Assembly: GCF_041296385.1 (NCBI RefSeq)
Contig: NC_091023.1
Location: 25,049,924-25,113,923 of the forward strand
Direction of reading: 5' to 3'
Source of the DNA: Aphelocoma coerulescens
Lineage: Eukaryota > Chordata > Aves > Passeriformes > Corvidae
Length of the DNA: 64,000 nt
Shown here: piece after piece, positions 39,130-51,862 of the stretch
How the letters are laid out: every line of letters begins with the position of its first letter
Position numbering within the stretch: the first letter of the stretch is position 1
Notes under the pieces: model-generated
Seen by the model: the letters and a program-made list of their open reading frames with translations, nothing else
What the model was told of the DNA's origin: nothing
Databases searched by the model: none
Translations under genes and position numbers: made by a program

Positions 39130-40139
39130 GAGCATGGCACCAAAGGGCCCAGGTGCCAGAGACTTTGGGGGAAAATATTAATGATTTTGGGAAATAATAA
39201 ATCAATACCTGAGTGACAGCAAAACATTGATTTGGTACCAGCCCTGTTTTGCTGAGAAATAAACTTGATCTCCCCAGCTTCCAGCTCTACACTTCACAGG
39301 CTGACAGAGAACTGGCTTAGAAAATCCCGAGGAATTCATTCCCAAGAGGGAAGGTGTTTCAGTGGGATTTGGGAAGTGAAGGCTGTGAGGGGCGCAGTTT
39401 GTTAGCCCTGTTACTGTGATTCACAGGGAAAAGGGTCCAAGTGCCTGGGATCAGGGAGTTGGAGCAGCATTCCAGCTCCCAGGGCACTGCCTGCACTAGT
39501 TCACCACCACGGGATGAAAGCCCAGGCAGCCCCTGGGATATCTTGGGTTTCTCTGAATTTCAAATCTGGTTTTCTTCAGAAACGTTGGCTCAGGTTTGCT
39601 TAAATTTCTGTTTAAGCTCCTGGAAGTGAAAGGTTGAATATTTTTGGGAACGTTGCCAAAATATTAAGCTCTGCTGCGTAAGTTGCTTTGCTCCATGCTC
39701 CCAATAAAAGGTATTTGCTTTTTGTTGTCTCAAGGCTTGCCATGAAATCTGAAAACTCCAGGCTGTGTCACTTTAATATACAAACACTCCAAGCAATACA
39801 AAAGCCTTAAAATCAAAGCTGTGCTGTTATCTCTTCGGAGCAGGAGCTTTTTCAAGGAGCTTCTAATGCAGAAGCAGAATCACTTCCCAGTTGCTGCTTT
39901 GAAGTTTTTATAGTGTGCTATCATAGACCTTTAATCCGTGCTGGGGCTGCTCTTAAAAATAGGAGGAAATTGCAGAGTGAAGCAGTAAAGGGAAAGAAAC
40001 TGCTTGAACATTTAATCAGCCTCACTTGACAGAGAGGCTGGTGCTGTCCCAGTGAGAGGAAACCTGGTCACGGCTGTCACTTGGAGTGTGGTGCTGCTGG
40101 AATGGCCCTGTTTGGGTGCAGCGCAGCCTGGTGATGTTT

Positions 40140-40172
40140 AAAGATATAAAATAAAGATATAAAGATATAAAA
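40140..40172. repeat. aaagatata short tandem repeat
   Basis: Three units of aaagatata-like sequence, with intervening aaat. Confidence 0.75.
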
Positions 40173-40519
40173 TCTGCTAAATGATGACTACAACACTCTC
40201 TAATGGCACCCAGAGTGTCTGTGGTCAGGTCTCAGCTTGAGGCAGTCTGTGCTTACTCCCCTCTGTAAATCAGCCTGTTCTGAAGTTACTTTTCCTCCCT
40301 CAGCTGGATAATTCCCTGCTCAGGCCCCCATCTCCATCCATCTCCATCATCATCATGATGAAAATAGCTGGAAACCTCCTTGACCTTCTGGCTTGTTAAT
40401 AAGTGTAATTAGCAACCCGTGTCCTAACGAGCTAGAGAAACAAAGTGACTACGTACCATCTTATTTCATTAAACTTTGTTTCAGGAAAATGGTCTTTAAA
40501 TGGCCACTTACATTTCCCT

Positions 40520-40635
40520 GGAATTGAATCACTGAGGCTGGAAGAGACTTCCAAGACCATCGAGTCCGACCTGTTCCCAATCCCCACTTTGTCACCAGCC
40601 CAGAGCACTGAGTGCCACCTCCAGGTGTTCTTTGA
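40520..40635 (-). mobile_element. CR1 tail fragment, minus orientation (older subtype)
   Basis: Starts 'gaatcactgaggctggaaga', continues 'ccaagaccatcgagtccgac' and ends near 'ccacctccaggtgttctttg'. This is the reverse complement of a CR1 3' end distinct from the main group in this intron. Confidence 0.8.
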
Positions 40636-43600
40636 ACCCAATTGGTTTCATCTTTCCTTTTTCTGGCTACTCCACTCACTCTCCTCCCTTTCCTGAGTCT
40701 CTCCTTTCTTTTTTCCTGCATCTGCCTCCTTCCTCCTCGTTTTCCCATCTTTTTCAATTTGGTGTGATTTGGCTGCTCATGAACTTGAGGGATGTGAACA
40801 AAAACACCTCCAAGCCTGCTCCCCACGTGCCTTTGGGCTCAATAACCAGAGATGTGCTGATCACCCAGGCAGGAGAAATCCTTTTTTCACTCTGTCACAT
40901 GGACATTTTTAGAGGGAAGAAGGAATAACATCCAGGCATTGGTGTCTTCTTAAGTGGGGCCTGATTTATGCCTCTCCTTCACTCAAGGGTACAGCTCTCT
41001 GTGTTTATGTAGTGAAATGGCTCTAGAAAATGAACAGGCTTTGGGAACTATTTATGGATTCGAATTGGCTGCTTTTCTATTTAATGAAGTCCCTGTCTCT
41101 GAGCCTGTGCCATTTAATTAAGTGGTTTATATAATTACTCTCTGACATCAATTCTGTCCACTCTGGAAGGTTTGTCTCTTCTTCCTGAAGGAGGTGTTTT
41201 ATTTAATGGGAGTCTCTGGGTCCTTCAGCTCCGGAGAAGAAACTGCAGATGAATTCCAAGGCAGTGGCTCTGTAGCAGGGTGGGCTGAGCTCAGTGGCTG
41301 AGATCCTGTTCTGGCCATCCTGTTTTCCCTCAGTCACTGATGTCCCTAAATGTTCTCTGATTCCTCCTGTGTTTAGGAAGAAGAGCTGTGATCTGGGCTG
41401 TGTCACTACAACCACAGCATCTCTTCTCTCAGAGCCTTCACATCCTCACCTCTCTGACTGGGTAACTCCTCTGAGGGCAAGTTTCCTTCTCTGGAAAAAA
41501 CCCTTTCAAAAATAATTCTCCCTTTTCGTTATTGTTTTCTTTAGCCCTCAGATATTCTCTTGATTCTCAGATTCCAGGTATAACAACCAGGCAGGGTTTG
41601 CCATTAACAATTCCCCGATAACCTCGCCACAACCAGTCATTATTACCCCTCTATTTATACATCCCGGGATTCCAGGAGCCTTTTTAAGCACTAAGTTGTG
41701 CCACAATCTCAGGTTTCAGCTGCTTATCACCCACATGATCACAAAAATCTCTTTTCCTGGCAGCGTGGTGTTCCAGGAGCACACGGAGAGGAGACAAAAG
41801 TTTGATTTATTCCAGATTAGTTTTCCAGGGACCGGGAATGCGGCGCTTTCCTGGCTGGCACCAGCTCATTATTTGGGTCAATACAGTGGATTTTTCAAAC
41901 CCAAAAGGAGGGGAGGATCTAAGGAAATAACCATCATTACATTGAACCAGAGCTCATTGAACCTCCAAGTTGTTCCCCTCAGAAATTGTAGTTTCTGAAG
42001 GAAAATGTCACCGGGCCCCTTTTCCCTGTTAACTCTTTGTGTGCAGGATTTGTCCCAGCTCTGGGATGGAAGGAGGAGAATCCAGCTGGGACAAGTCTCA
42101 GTTGTGTCTCCATTCCTGGATCCCTCTGGAAGATCTGCTGGGATGAACCCCGAGGCTCCACAGCTCCTCTTTCTCACCCTGGAAGGTTTTATCTCCATCT
42201 CACCTCCTTCTCCTCACAGCTTTGGATGTAACACAAGGCTAATTATTAACGGGATTTCTTAATAGAGAATTTTTTAAGGTCAGACTTAAACGGCAGCTTA
42301 AGGATTGTTTCCAGCATTAGATATATCCCATTTAGGAAAAGCCTTATCAGGACAGGACTTGGCTCCAGGGGACAACATCTGGCCACAGCTCCTGCTCCTG
42401 GAGCTTGCCTGGTTCCCTCAGGAGATTTATGGCTGATGAAGGCAAAGTGATAATATTTTATATATTGGCACTCTGCTGTTACTTGAAAATCCCTGTGTGT
42501 TTCCTACTTGCTGAGCTTTGGAGTTGCACTGGATGGAATCACAGAAATATTCCATTTAGGAGTGCTAGGAAGAGCGGGAGACAGGTTTGTGACCAGATGG
42601 TTGAACACTGGTGAAATTCTAAGCAGGTGAAAATAGAGATTTTTTTTTTTTTGGTCTCCTGTGTAACTCACCCAGACTGGATCTTTCCAGTTCTTGATTC
42701 CTGCTTGGCACAAAGCAATGTCTCTGAATCAGGAGAGACCATTTAGACTAAAATAATTCCACTCCTCTCCCTCAGTACTCGGAGGGAGAGAACAATGGCA
42801 AAGAAAGATGAATGCTTCTTGCTATTTAATTGAGTCTAATAGGCTATAAATACATTTTTTCCCTCAACTCCAGGAGCAGAATGAAAGGCTTCTGGTAAAA
42901 CTGGTTTTTCACTAAAAGAAGCCCTGCTCTTTGGGAAAGCTTCTGCACAGAGACACCTGTGGCAATCCCCTGGAGTAGTTTTAAGGCATTTTAATTCCTA
43001 ATGAAAGCTTTCAGTTCAGGGGCTGCACTGATGCAGGGTTACAGGCACGGAGGTGGAAATGTCATTTAAAGTCGAGTCATTTTGCAAACCTCTTTTTTTT
43101 TTTTTTACCTTTAACGTTGAACTTGGTGAGCTCAGTAAAATCCAAAATGCAGCATTTTGCTGTATCAAAAGAGGCTCCCAAAATCAGCACCTGTGTGAGT
43201 TCAGCAGGTTTATGACACTCTGCCCATTAATTTTTAGGGTTCTTTCTCTTTCTCTCACTCCTGCTTGTTTATGCCAATATGAAAAAAGGATCCCCTTTGC
43301 TTAGATTTGATTACAGGGATATTAGGAAATGTTTCAGTTCCTCCTGGTTGGGTGAAATGTTCCTGGCAGGTCTCCAAATGCAATCCCTGCTCTGTACACC
43401 TTGGTATTTAGTAAATAAATGGTAATTTGGGACCCAGATTTTTCTGCATTGTTACCTGGTAATGGCCAAGTCTTTTCAGGCATTTTAAAACCCTTTTTTT
43501 ACAGGCCTTCATTTCATATTCAGCTCATCTCTGTTAATAGTTCCACCCAATTAGCATCAAAATCAGGTGAAATCTTGACATCCCTATTTTTTTTCAGCAC

Positions 43601-44085
43601 TTCAATCACACATATTTTGCATTGTGTCATTGACTAAATCGTGCCCTTTGGTAAACTCAAATATTAGTCAAACATTAATGTCCTTTCCCTATGGCCATGT
43701 GGGTGTTTGTCAGAATTATTGCTGCTCTTCTGTGTCTGTGCTCATGCATCTTCCAGGATTTATGGAATCCATCACCTTTAAACCAGCTCCAGCTCCCTGT
43801 TTGCCAGAGCTAACAGGAATTTTATCAAATGACTGCTTCGTGCCTCATTTTCACTTTAATTCCCCCACTAATCTTAATTTTTCTCCTAAAAGAGGCATGG
43901 ATAATAATTGACTTTCTAATTAAGATTCAGAGTTTGTGTCTGTGCGTGTGCAATTTTAGTGCTGATGCTTTTCTTTTAGCTCCAGGAATAATTCCTTTAC
44001 TCTCATTGTTCCTAATATTCTTAATTTTGGGGTTATATATGTGGTTGTCAGAACAAATATTCAGGGTGGAGTAAGCCAGCCTAGT

Positions 44086-44215
44086 TGGGATTTGATATTT
44101 CCAGGGATGGTGACTCCCCAACCTCTTGGGGCACCCTGTGTTTGACCAGGAAAAAAGCTTTAATTTAAGGTTCAGTGGCATTTCCTGCATTTCAGTCTGT
44201 GCCCATTGAGGATAA
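44086..44215 (-). mobile_element. Diverged CR1 fragment, minus orientation
   Basis: 'tttccagggatggtgactcc', 'ggggcaccctgtg' and the later 'cagtctgtgcccat' match the part of CR1 just upstream of the tail, on the reverse strand. The terminal attctgtg end is missing. Confidence 0.65.
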
Positions 44216-44510
44216 CGAGAAACAGAAATTGTTGACTTGGTGTGTTCACGTGGAAAATTGTCCTGTGACTCCTCCAATCTTTGATGGGGTTATCGATAAA
44301 TAATTGATAAATCTCGAGGAATTGCACTCATTTGCTGTGGGAGCACATGTAAATAAGTTGTAATTAATAAACCCAAGCACAAATCTGGGTATCTTGATAC
44401 TGTACAGTGTGGTCCTAAAAGAAGATTTAGGGGCTCCATGAGCTGTCCATGAGCTCCCAGGGCAGTGGTGAGCCTAAAATGGACAGAATTAATAGAAGTA
44501 AGGAGGTGGT

Positions 44511-44560
44511 TTTGGTGTTAATTACTGGTTCTGGTGTTAATTACTAGTTTGGGTGTTAGT
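44511..44560. repeat. 19-bp tandem repeat, about 2.5 copies
   Basis: Unit tggtgttaattactggttc, second copy with tagttt at its end, third copy partial. Confidence 0.85.
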
Positions 44561-45370
44561 AAATCTTCCTCCACCTCCTTGCTGCGATGCTTCCCCCTAA
44601 AGATCCAGGCTGGTAAATGGGATTGTTCCAAGGAGAAGCCCGTGAGCGTCTGGCAGGAGTCCAGAGGGAGCAGGGAGATGTGTCAGGGGCTGATGGAAGC
44701 AATTCCAGCTGCTCTGCCCCTCAGTGATGGGATAATGGGGTGGTTGGATCCATGGATTTACATGAGAAAGGCGAATGGAGGTGAGAGAGATTGCACTGGA
44801 AGCCGCAGATAACAGCGGGTTGGGCTGGGGATGAGGGGAATGTTTCCTGTGGGACGGGAATCCATCCTCTCGCAGCACGGATGATGAACTTCCAAGGGCT
44901 GGGGAAGATTCTGTCTGGGAATATTCTCCCATTTTTCCAAACGACTTCTTCGTTCAGAGAGTGAGGCAGGGAGGTGCTGTGGTCCCGAGCGGAGATGCCA
45001 GAGGAGATCATTAGAACGATGCCCCTTGCCTTGATGCTGTCATACATGAAATCCCTATTTGTGCTTGGTCTTTGCATATTAAGTGCTTTAATTAATTTGA
45101 GCTTAATATTTTTAAATTGAATGTTAAATTAACCCATCAACCCAGGTACACTAATCAAGTTTTTATGGTCTTCCTGTGTTTACTGTATACCTTTACAAGT
45201 GTTTTAAGATGTGTTGGATGTATTTTTTTTTATGTTTTACTTGTATCTTGGTTTCAAGGCAGATTTAAAAAAAACCCCAGTTGCAACAAACAGCCCAGCC
45301 CCCATAACCATACCCCCGTAAGCTCCATGGCCCTTATCTCAACTAATATCACCCCTCTGACCAGGAAGAG

Positions 45371-45473
45371 CCATTGGTGGACGGAGATGGTCTGTCAAGG
45401 GGAAAACACCAATTACCTTGAACCAAAGGGGTGGGCTGTGGGCGGACTGTGGGCGGAGCAAAAGCTATAAAAG
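45371..45473 (+). promoter_or_regulatory. LTR promoter block (inverted CCAAT, two GC boxes, TATA)
   Basis: An inverted CCAAT lies at 45373-45377. Two GGGCGG motifs at 45440-45445 and 45451-45456 lie inside a small direct repeat (ctgtgggcgga). TATAAAAG at 45466-45473 follows directly. Spacing is that of an intact RNA polymerase II core promoter in the same direction as PPM1L. Confidence 0.65.
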
Positions 45474-45752
45474 GGAGCAAAAGAAAGACACGTATCTCAG
45501 TCTCCCTTCCTCTCCAGCTTGCTAAGGCAGTGCTGGAGAAACCTACCCCTTTCTAGGGGCTTTTAGAAATAGATTTCTTTTTGACCAGCCTAAACTGCAA
45601 GTTTGTTTTTTTTTTTTCTACCTGAGGTTCAGAGCTGTCTTAAGCCAAAGCTCCTGAATCCCTGCGCTCCTGGGGCATACCTCTTGAGTCATTAGGATCC
45701 CAAATTTTTATATTTTGTTAGTTTTTTGCAATTTTTCCAATTTTTCTGTTTT

Positions 45753-45758
45753 AATAAA
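45753..45758 (+). terminator. LTR poly(A) signal AATAAA
   Basis: Canonical hexamer about 40 bases before the presumed LTR end. A GT-rich 'gagttgtctc' follows. In sense orientation within PPM1L intron 1 it could in principle end transcripts early. Confidence 0.6.
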
Positions 45759-45797
45759 TTGTTTTAATTTCTACAAAGAGTTGTCTCATTCCTCACA

Positions 45798-48700
45798 ATG
45801 CAATTAACCTTTTAATTGGACCCCCAGAATGTTCCAGACCGTTCCTCGTGGCTCAGCCAAAGCAGTGGGGACAGATCCTGGTCCTCCCTCACCTGCAGCT
45901 TGGCTCCAGCACACAGAGCACGGCTTGGTTCGTTTCGCTAATTAAAAGCAGCCATTAAAAACACGGCTCGTACGAGTGTTTCGTGAACCAGTGCCTCACT
46001 GGAAAATGGAAATTAATTGGGTTTTCAGTGATTGTCACCTGTGCTGCTCCGTGCCCGGCCGCAGGAGGGTCACACGTGTGTCCCTGCGGTGTCACCCTGA
46101 GAGTGCTGGGCGCAGGCAGAACGGGATGTGCCATTTTCCAGCCCAAATCCCGTCGATTTCCGTGCTCCTCGTGCCAGGACACTTCAATAATTCTCTTCAA
46201 GCAGCGAGTGACAGGGGCTGTTTAAAGGGCTGGACTAAAACGTGTACTTTGGAGCCATAAATCATCCTATTTTTATTTTTACCCACGTGGGGACGTGGTT
46301 CTCAGCCTTGCTGGGAGCCAGGAATCCACACAGAGGCTGTGCCAACGGAGATCAAGCTCCGTGGGCTCCGAGCAAAGCCCAAATTCCAGATGGCTTTTCC
46401 TTCCCATTTCATGGAGCCCAGTCCTCACTGGGCAATTCATTATTTTCCACAGCTGAAGCAGCTGTGGATTACTGTAATTATGGATTTAATATATCTCTGA
46501 CAATCCAGCATGAATACTAATTTGAACTTTAGCCATCTCCTTGGAATCAGGTTAATTTCCTCGTTATTACAGAGTGTCTGATGAAGTGAAGATGTTTGTG
46601 AGCTGATGCTTGGCCTGCTATGGAAATAACAGTGCATGGACTACAAAATAATAGTGGTGGTTTTGGTGTCCAGTGTTGCTGAAAGTCCCAGCAGAGAATT
46701 TCTGAGCTCCTCAAACATTTTCAGCTCATAACTTCATTTTAAATTGGGAGCTGGGCTTTCCTGGGATACATATTGATCAATTAATGTTTATCATAGAGGG
46801 AAAAAGATACTTTTAAATGCACGAAAATTTGGGATTAAAGGACAAAAATTCTGTTGGCATGTTTGTCCTTAAATAGTTCCTTGCTTTAGAGGGCAAATTG
46901 TTTGTCCTGGTGCCATTTGTGGATCTTGCATTATCCCCTGGAGAGCAGATTATGTTTTGCTCTCATATGTTTTCCCTTGGAATGACTATTCATAGCTCCA
47001 TGTCCTTATTCCAAGAGGTTTGCCTCAGCAAAATCCCACTGGCTTCAGGGGAGCTGTTCCTGCTGGTGAAGGACAGGCAGCTGATCCCAAATACCAAGGG
47101 TGGGATGGGAAAGGAGCGTGAATTTCCCTGGAATCAGCACAATTTTGGGATCTGATTCCATCCCCTCCAGCCCTTCCCGTGTGAAAAGCTTGAGGAGGTG
47201 ATTTGTCTGCCATAAGTTTGGCTCCCAGAGAGAAAGGAATCCAAGGAATATTCTTTAGCCACTTCCAGAGCGTCAGGGTGCCAAGAAACAACTCTTGGAA
47301 TGGCAGTAAAATGGGAACAAATCCTTGCTGTGTTTGAGCAGGGGGATGTGCTCATCAGGGTGTCCTGCTTCAGCTGGAACATCTCTGCCAGGATGACTGG
47401 ATCAGGGAAAGGTGCCCTTCCAGGTCTTTTATTTCATCTGGGATGGGATTTTTTTAACCTCGGAATCTCAATTTATGTATTTATGGCAATGTAGGGATAT
47501 TCCTGCACTGTCCTTTTTGGAAGTGAACAGGAAAGCCTTAGGGAATTGCTACGAAAATTCACTGATGGGTTTCCTGGAATACATTTCTTGTCCACAGCCT
47601 CATTATTCCATGGTTTTTACTTTCCCAGGGAGAGATGTTTAATAAGTTAAGTGCACTTTTCTTAGAATAATGAATTGTGTGGGTGGATTTGGGCTTTTCT
47701 TTTTTTTTTAATAAAAAGATGCAAGTCCAAAAACCTGTATTTAAAAGTATTTCTGCTAAGGAGTGCTGGTCTGGGATGTGGGCTGTGAAATTCCAAATGG
47801 GATCATCATGGATTTCAAACAGCACCTCAAGCTGGAATCTTTCCCACAATTTTCCATCTTTTTGATGAAGGATTGGGTGGGTGTGGGTGGGATGGTGACA
47901 GTGAGTCACCCCCACCCTGGGAACACCTTTGGGTCCAGGGGGCCTTGGAGATGGATCTTAATCCCTGAAGATTCTCTGACACCTGCTGGGATTCAGCACC
48001 CTGATTTCCATGGAAGGCTTTCCCGGGGATCCTGAGGCTCAGGAGAACCATGGGGAAGGATTTGTGGAACTGAGGGGTTCCAGCACAGGGTTTTTATTGG
48101 GATGAGCACAGAATTTGCTGCTGAGGCTGCAGAGGGCAGGAATGGGATCAGCAGCTCCGCCAACACCCTGAGGAACCACTTTGCTCCCCGTGCCTTCCAA
48201 ACCTCGGGTTTTTCCTGGGCGTAGGAATCATCTGATCCCACATCCCGGTTTCCAGGCACCGCAGTCACACCGACTGCTCTGTGGCTCCACCTCTCTCCCT
48301 CTCCCTTCAGATCGTTTTAAAAGTGCCCTTCCCAAGCAGCAGCTCCCCATCCCCTGGGAATTCCCAAACACAGAGGTCCTTAAGGAGATTTTTTCAGCCG
48401 GTTACCTGCGTGTTCCTGGGTGGATTTCAGCTGCCCCAGCCAGCTGGAAAATAGCTCATCTTTACAAGCGCTTCCCAACCTGCTGCTGCCCTGTTCTGCC
48501 TGGAGATTTTGGTTCTTTGCCTGGGATTTAGCTGCCAGTGAAGGCAGCAGGGGACAGGTGGTACTCAAGGGAAGGGTAATGAGCAGTTTAGTACAGAGAG
48601 ACATTAAATCCTGGAGCATTTAGGCCATCACCTGTCAATAGCTCTTCTGCTCAGCAGTGCAGCAATGTTTTCCCTGGGTTTTCCTTGTTCCAAATGGATT

Positions 48701-51376
48701 TGTGGAACCTTTTCTCACTGCCTTTTCTCCAAGTAATTTTTTCCTTCAGTTTCCCTTTGTTTCTGCGTTCATTCATTCTTGGGTATGTTGTGACTGTGCA
48801 GATGTGCCCTTGAGTCTGAGATCACGGAGCAGCTCAGGGCTTAACCAGGACAGTTTTCACTCACACTTCCCTAAAGTTTCTTCCCAAAACCTTCTTTGAC
48901 TTGCAGCTTTGGACCTTTTGCACCATCAGGCCTCAGAAATCTTTGTGTCCTTCCTTTGACTTTAAAGATCATCCAGTTCCACCCCCTGCCATGGGCAGGG
49001 ACAGCTTCCACTATCCCAGCTTGCTCCAAGCCCCATCCAACCTGGATATGAACATTTCCAGGGATGGGGCATCATCTCTGAAGGAGGGAACTTGTGGTGA
49101 TCCACAGGAAACCTGTGGAAAGGAGGGGCAGCGGGGTCTTGGTGTGTCTGGAAATCCATCACTGGTTTAGGGCCTGCACCAGGAATGCCACACTCTGCCC
49201 TGGATCCTGCATTTCCCCTGCTCCCTGAACGCCTGCAGCAGCAGCAAGGCAGAATGAATTCTCTCAAGGACATGAATATCAGAAATCTGTGGTGTCCCTC
49301 CTGTCCCTGTAAATCAGGGGCTCGGTGCCGCGGGTGGGGCTGAGGCAGTGAAGTCTCCGCGGTCGCTGTGTTAATTGCAAGTGTTGATAAATGATGGCTG
49401 CTCCAGCTAATTGGATCCCTCAGAGCTTCCCAGGCCATGTCCTGACCTTCCCATGGCTCTTGTTTTCCACACTGGCTTTTCACGGGGCCGTGGAGCCGTT
49501 TAACACTCAGTGTCTTAATTAAATTAACTGAGATTGGTCACGGAGCGCTCGGGTCACTCCTTGTCCCCACGTGTGCCCACACAGGGGGAGCTCCTCCATT
49601 TGGGTGGAAAACCAGGGAATTTGGGCTGCTCTGCCTCGCTCCTCCTCCTCCCCACCACGGGATGAGCAGCATTCCCAGGGCTTTGCCTCTTGGAGAGGGA
49701 TTCCCACTGAGCAGCGTTTATAACACAATTAATTAAAGCTTGCCGGAGTGTTTCAAGGCCAGAAACATGCAATTTGGGGGGAAAACATGGATTTTAAAGG
49801 GTGGGTGGGTTGGGGGAGTCAGGCTGTGGGATGTGGTGAGCCTGTGGAATGTGCTGAGGATGAGGAAGGATGCAGCTGTCTCTGCTGGGCTTCCACCCAC
49901 CAAAACCCTCCTGTGTGTTCCAGACTTTCCCAAAATTCCCCAAATCACTGAGTGAGGAGCTGCTTTGTCCAGGCACCACTTGATTTTTGAAGTAGCTTCA
50001 TAATGAAGCCCTTAATGAACATTTTAGATCTTTCCTCCCCCACGTGCAAAGCAGCTCCCAGAAGGAGCCACTTCAGGGAGCAAATTTCAGCACCATTTAT
50101 AGAAGGAAAATTTGCTTTGGATGTGTCTTTCCCATCAAATAAAAAATGTGGGCAGATTTGGTAATGACAGGAGGCCACTGGCTGCATTTGGGTTCAGGTT
50201 GCTGCAGAATGAGGGATTTCAGCAATTCCTGATGGGATTTTTATGTCCGGAGGGGGGGAGGTTTAGAAAAATGGGATTTTTGTGGTGAATGAGCTCTGTG
50301 AGTAGATTTCATTGTAGATCTTTTAAAATGTGTTCTCTCCATATGAAATATTAATTTTCTATGGTAGGACGAAATACCCTAAAGTCAATTAAAGTATTAA
50401 AGTCAATCCTTTATTTAATTTGCTTCGGACTGGAAGCAGATTCCCAGGGGATGCTGGAGTTTCAGTTTTAGAAGAGGGGCCATGGAATTGCTTTCCCATA
50501 GGGATGATGAGGAGGAAGACTGACCAGCAGATCGAATCCCTGAGCTCACGTGTTTCCCAGGAGCACAAAAATCCCCCCCAGGGATGAAAGAGAACAAATC
50601 TGTTCCCAAAGGAAACAATGAACACAAATTCCTGAACTTGGGCTAAAATCATCCGTGTACAATGTGCCTTTTGGCCTTCCTGTGGAAAAAGCAACTGTTA
50701 AAATATTCATTATTCTGTGCTCATGTGGGCAGTTCCTTTGGTTTTCCAGGAGTAATTCCCTTGGTGTCACACGGCTCAGCGTGCAGGAACATGGAACACA
50801 ACTTCAGGGGTAGTTTAAGATTGCAATTTAATCACTGGTTGACTTTGGAAAACTAAATATAACCCCAGGAAGAGCCTGGAGCAGAGCAGAGGTGACTCCT
50901 GGTCACTCCCAGGCCTGGAATAAAACAACTTTGTTGTCATTTATTTTCCTTTTTTTGCCTCGAGATCGGCAGGAAAAGGAGCACGGAGCCCTTGCTGCTC
51001 TGTCAGAGATGGGCAGCTGAAAAAACCCAACCCAAAGCTGTGCCAGAAAAAGGGAATTTCTATTCCCTGTCAGGGTGGGAGCGTGATAGTCCCGGGGCAG
51101 GGATGGTGGTGCAGGAAATCGGGAATCCAGGCTGGGTTTGGGTCTCTCCAGGTGTGGGAGGGTGCCAGGGATCCCGGCCAGGTGCTCTCAGTGGTTACTC
51201 CCCCGTTACTACATTTTTACACGCGGCTCCCAACATCAGTCCAACCGTGCCCCCTTGTGTTAATTCCCTCTCCTTAGGCCCTGAGCGGAGGGAGGAAGGA
51301 ATTAAAGGAATTTTCTCTGTGTTCGTGTGTATATAAATATTAATGGCCCTGGTCGTGTATCGAGAGCAGGTGAAGC
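45798..51376. other. Intronic stretch to the repeat before exon 2
   Basis: Contains locally CpG-containing patches (about 45920-46170 and 49318-49555) and one old CR1 fragment (48959-49085). Otherwise unique; no exon or RNA gene recognised. Confidence 0.55.
48959..49085 (-). mobile_element. CR1 tail fragment, minus orientation
   Basis: 'aaagatcatccagttccacc', 'cctgccatgggcagggacag' and 'catttccagggatggggcat' are the reverse complement of the classical avian CR1 3' region. The last ~30 bases of the element are missing. Confidence 0.85.
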
Positions 51377-51520
51377 GATTCCACTCTGTGCTTTAAAATG
51401 TAGGAAAAACACATTAAATTTGATTCCACTCTGCCACTTTGTGCTTTAAAATGTAGAATAAACACATGAAATCGGATTCCACTCTGTGTTTTAGAATTTG
51501 GAATAAAGACATGAGATTTG
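51377..51520. repeat. Imperfect tandem repeat, 3 copies of about 45-53 bp
   Basis: Copies start gattccactctg at 51377, 51422 and 51475 and share ttaaaatgtag and aaacacat. The middle copy carries an 8-base insertion. The array ends about 170 bases before the exon 2 acceptor. Confidence 0.88.
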
Positions 51521-51687
51521 GTTGTTGTGTTTTCATCAGCTCTGATGAAGCTGTGCTGTTGTGCTGGGCGTGTGTAGGAATCCCCTGGGGGAGGCTGGGT
51601 GGTGCCCCAGCTCAGGGGGGTTTGCTCCATGATACCCCAACTCCAATTAACACAAATGGATTAATTACACTCCTCTTTGCTTCGCAG

Positions 51688-51862
51688 TCAGCAGCAGAGT
51701 ACGTGAAGTCCAGGCTGCCCGAAGTGCTCAAACAGCATCTCCAAGACTATGAGAAGGACAAGGAGAACAGTGTCCTGTCCTACCAGACCATCCTGGAGCA
51801 GCAGATCCTATCCATCGACAGGGAAATGCTGGAGAAGCTGACTGTGACCTATGATGAAGCAG
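51688..51862 (+). CDS. PPM1L: PPM1L exon 2 (coding, residues 134-191 plus first base of codon 192)
   Basis: The translation begins SAAEYVKSRLPEVLKQHLQD and ends in LTVTYDEA. This matches the PP2C-like phosphatase PPM1L (PP2C epsilon) nearly residue for residue as I recall the human protein. Known role of the family member: an ER-membrane Mg/Mn-dependent Ser/Thr phosphatase that acts on TAK1/ASK1-type stress kinases and on the ceramide transporter CERT. This exon encodes the helical part after the DGHGG metal motif, which is in the upstream exon. The acceptor is the pyrimidine-rich 'ctcctctttgcttcgcag' ending at 51687; the donor is CAG|gtacgg at 51863. The 5' phase is 0 and the 3' phase is 1. 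The reading frame stays open on both sides of the exon (51466-51951), but the flanking residues do not resemble the family. A preceding exon encoding residues 1-133 must lie left of the window. There are no frameshifts or stops, so this looks functional. Confidence 0.97.

Larger units (their letters stand above)
36371..45209. other. Intronic stretch, mostly unique
   Basis: Holds diverged CR1 fragments at 40520 and 44086, a 19-bp x 3 repeat at 39073, a 19-bp x 2.5 repeat at 44511 and a CpG-containing patch near 37690-37945. A minus-strand open frame of 183 codons at 36375-36926 starts and ends in unremarkable sequence and matches no family I recognise. No exon or RNA gene recognised. Confidence 0.55.
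45210..45797 (+). mobile_element. Probable solo LTR of an endogenous retrovirus, plus orientation
   Basis: The segment has the order expected of a retroviral LTR: an inverted CCAAT (45373-45377), two GGGCGG boxes (45440, 45451), TATAAAAG (45466-45473), an expected start near 45495, T-rich sequence, AATAAA (45753-45758) and an ACA end at 45795-45797. No gag, pol or env-like frame lies next to it, so it appears to be a solo LTR. The 5' edge is uncertain (candidate TG starts at 45210 and 45233) and I could not find a matching target-site duplication. I do not assign a family. Confidence 0.7.
1..51687 (+). other. PPM1L: PPM1L intron 1 (3' portion, at least 51.7 kb)
   Basis: This stretch has no recognisable coding exon on either strand and ends in the exon 2 acceptor. 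The preceding PPM1L exon (residues 1-133) is not in the window, so the intron is longer than 51.7 kb. A very large first intron agrees with the known architecture of the mammalian gene (four coding exons, long intron 1). Contents are mostly unique, moderately AT-rich DNA with scattered CR1 tails, tandem repeats, AT-rich tracts and one LTR, listed separately. Regulatory elements are likely in an intron of this size but cannot be identified without comparison to other species. Confidence 0.85.
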
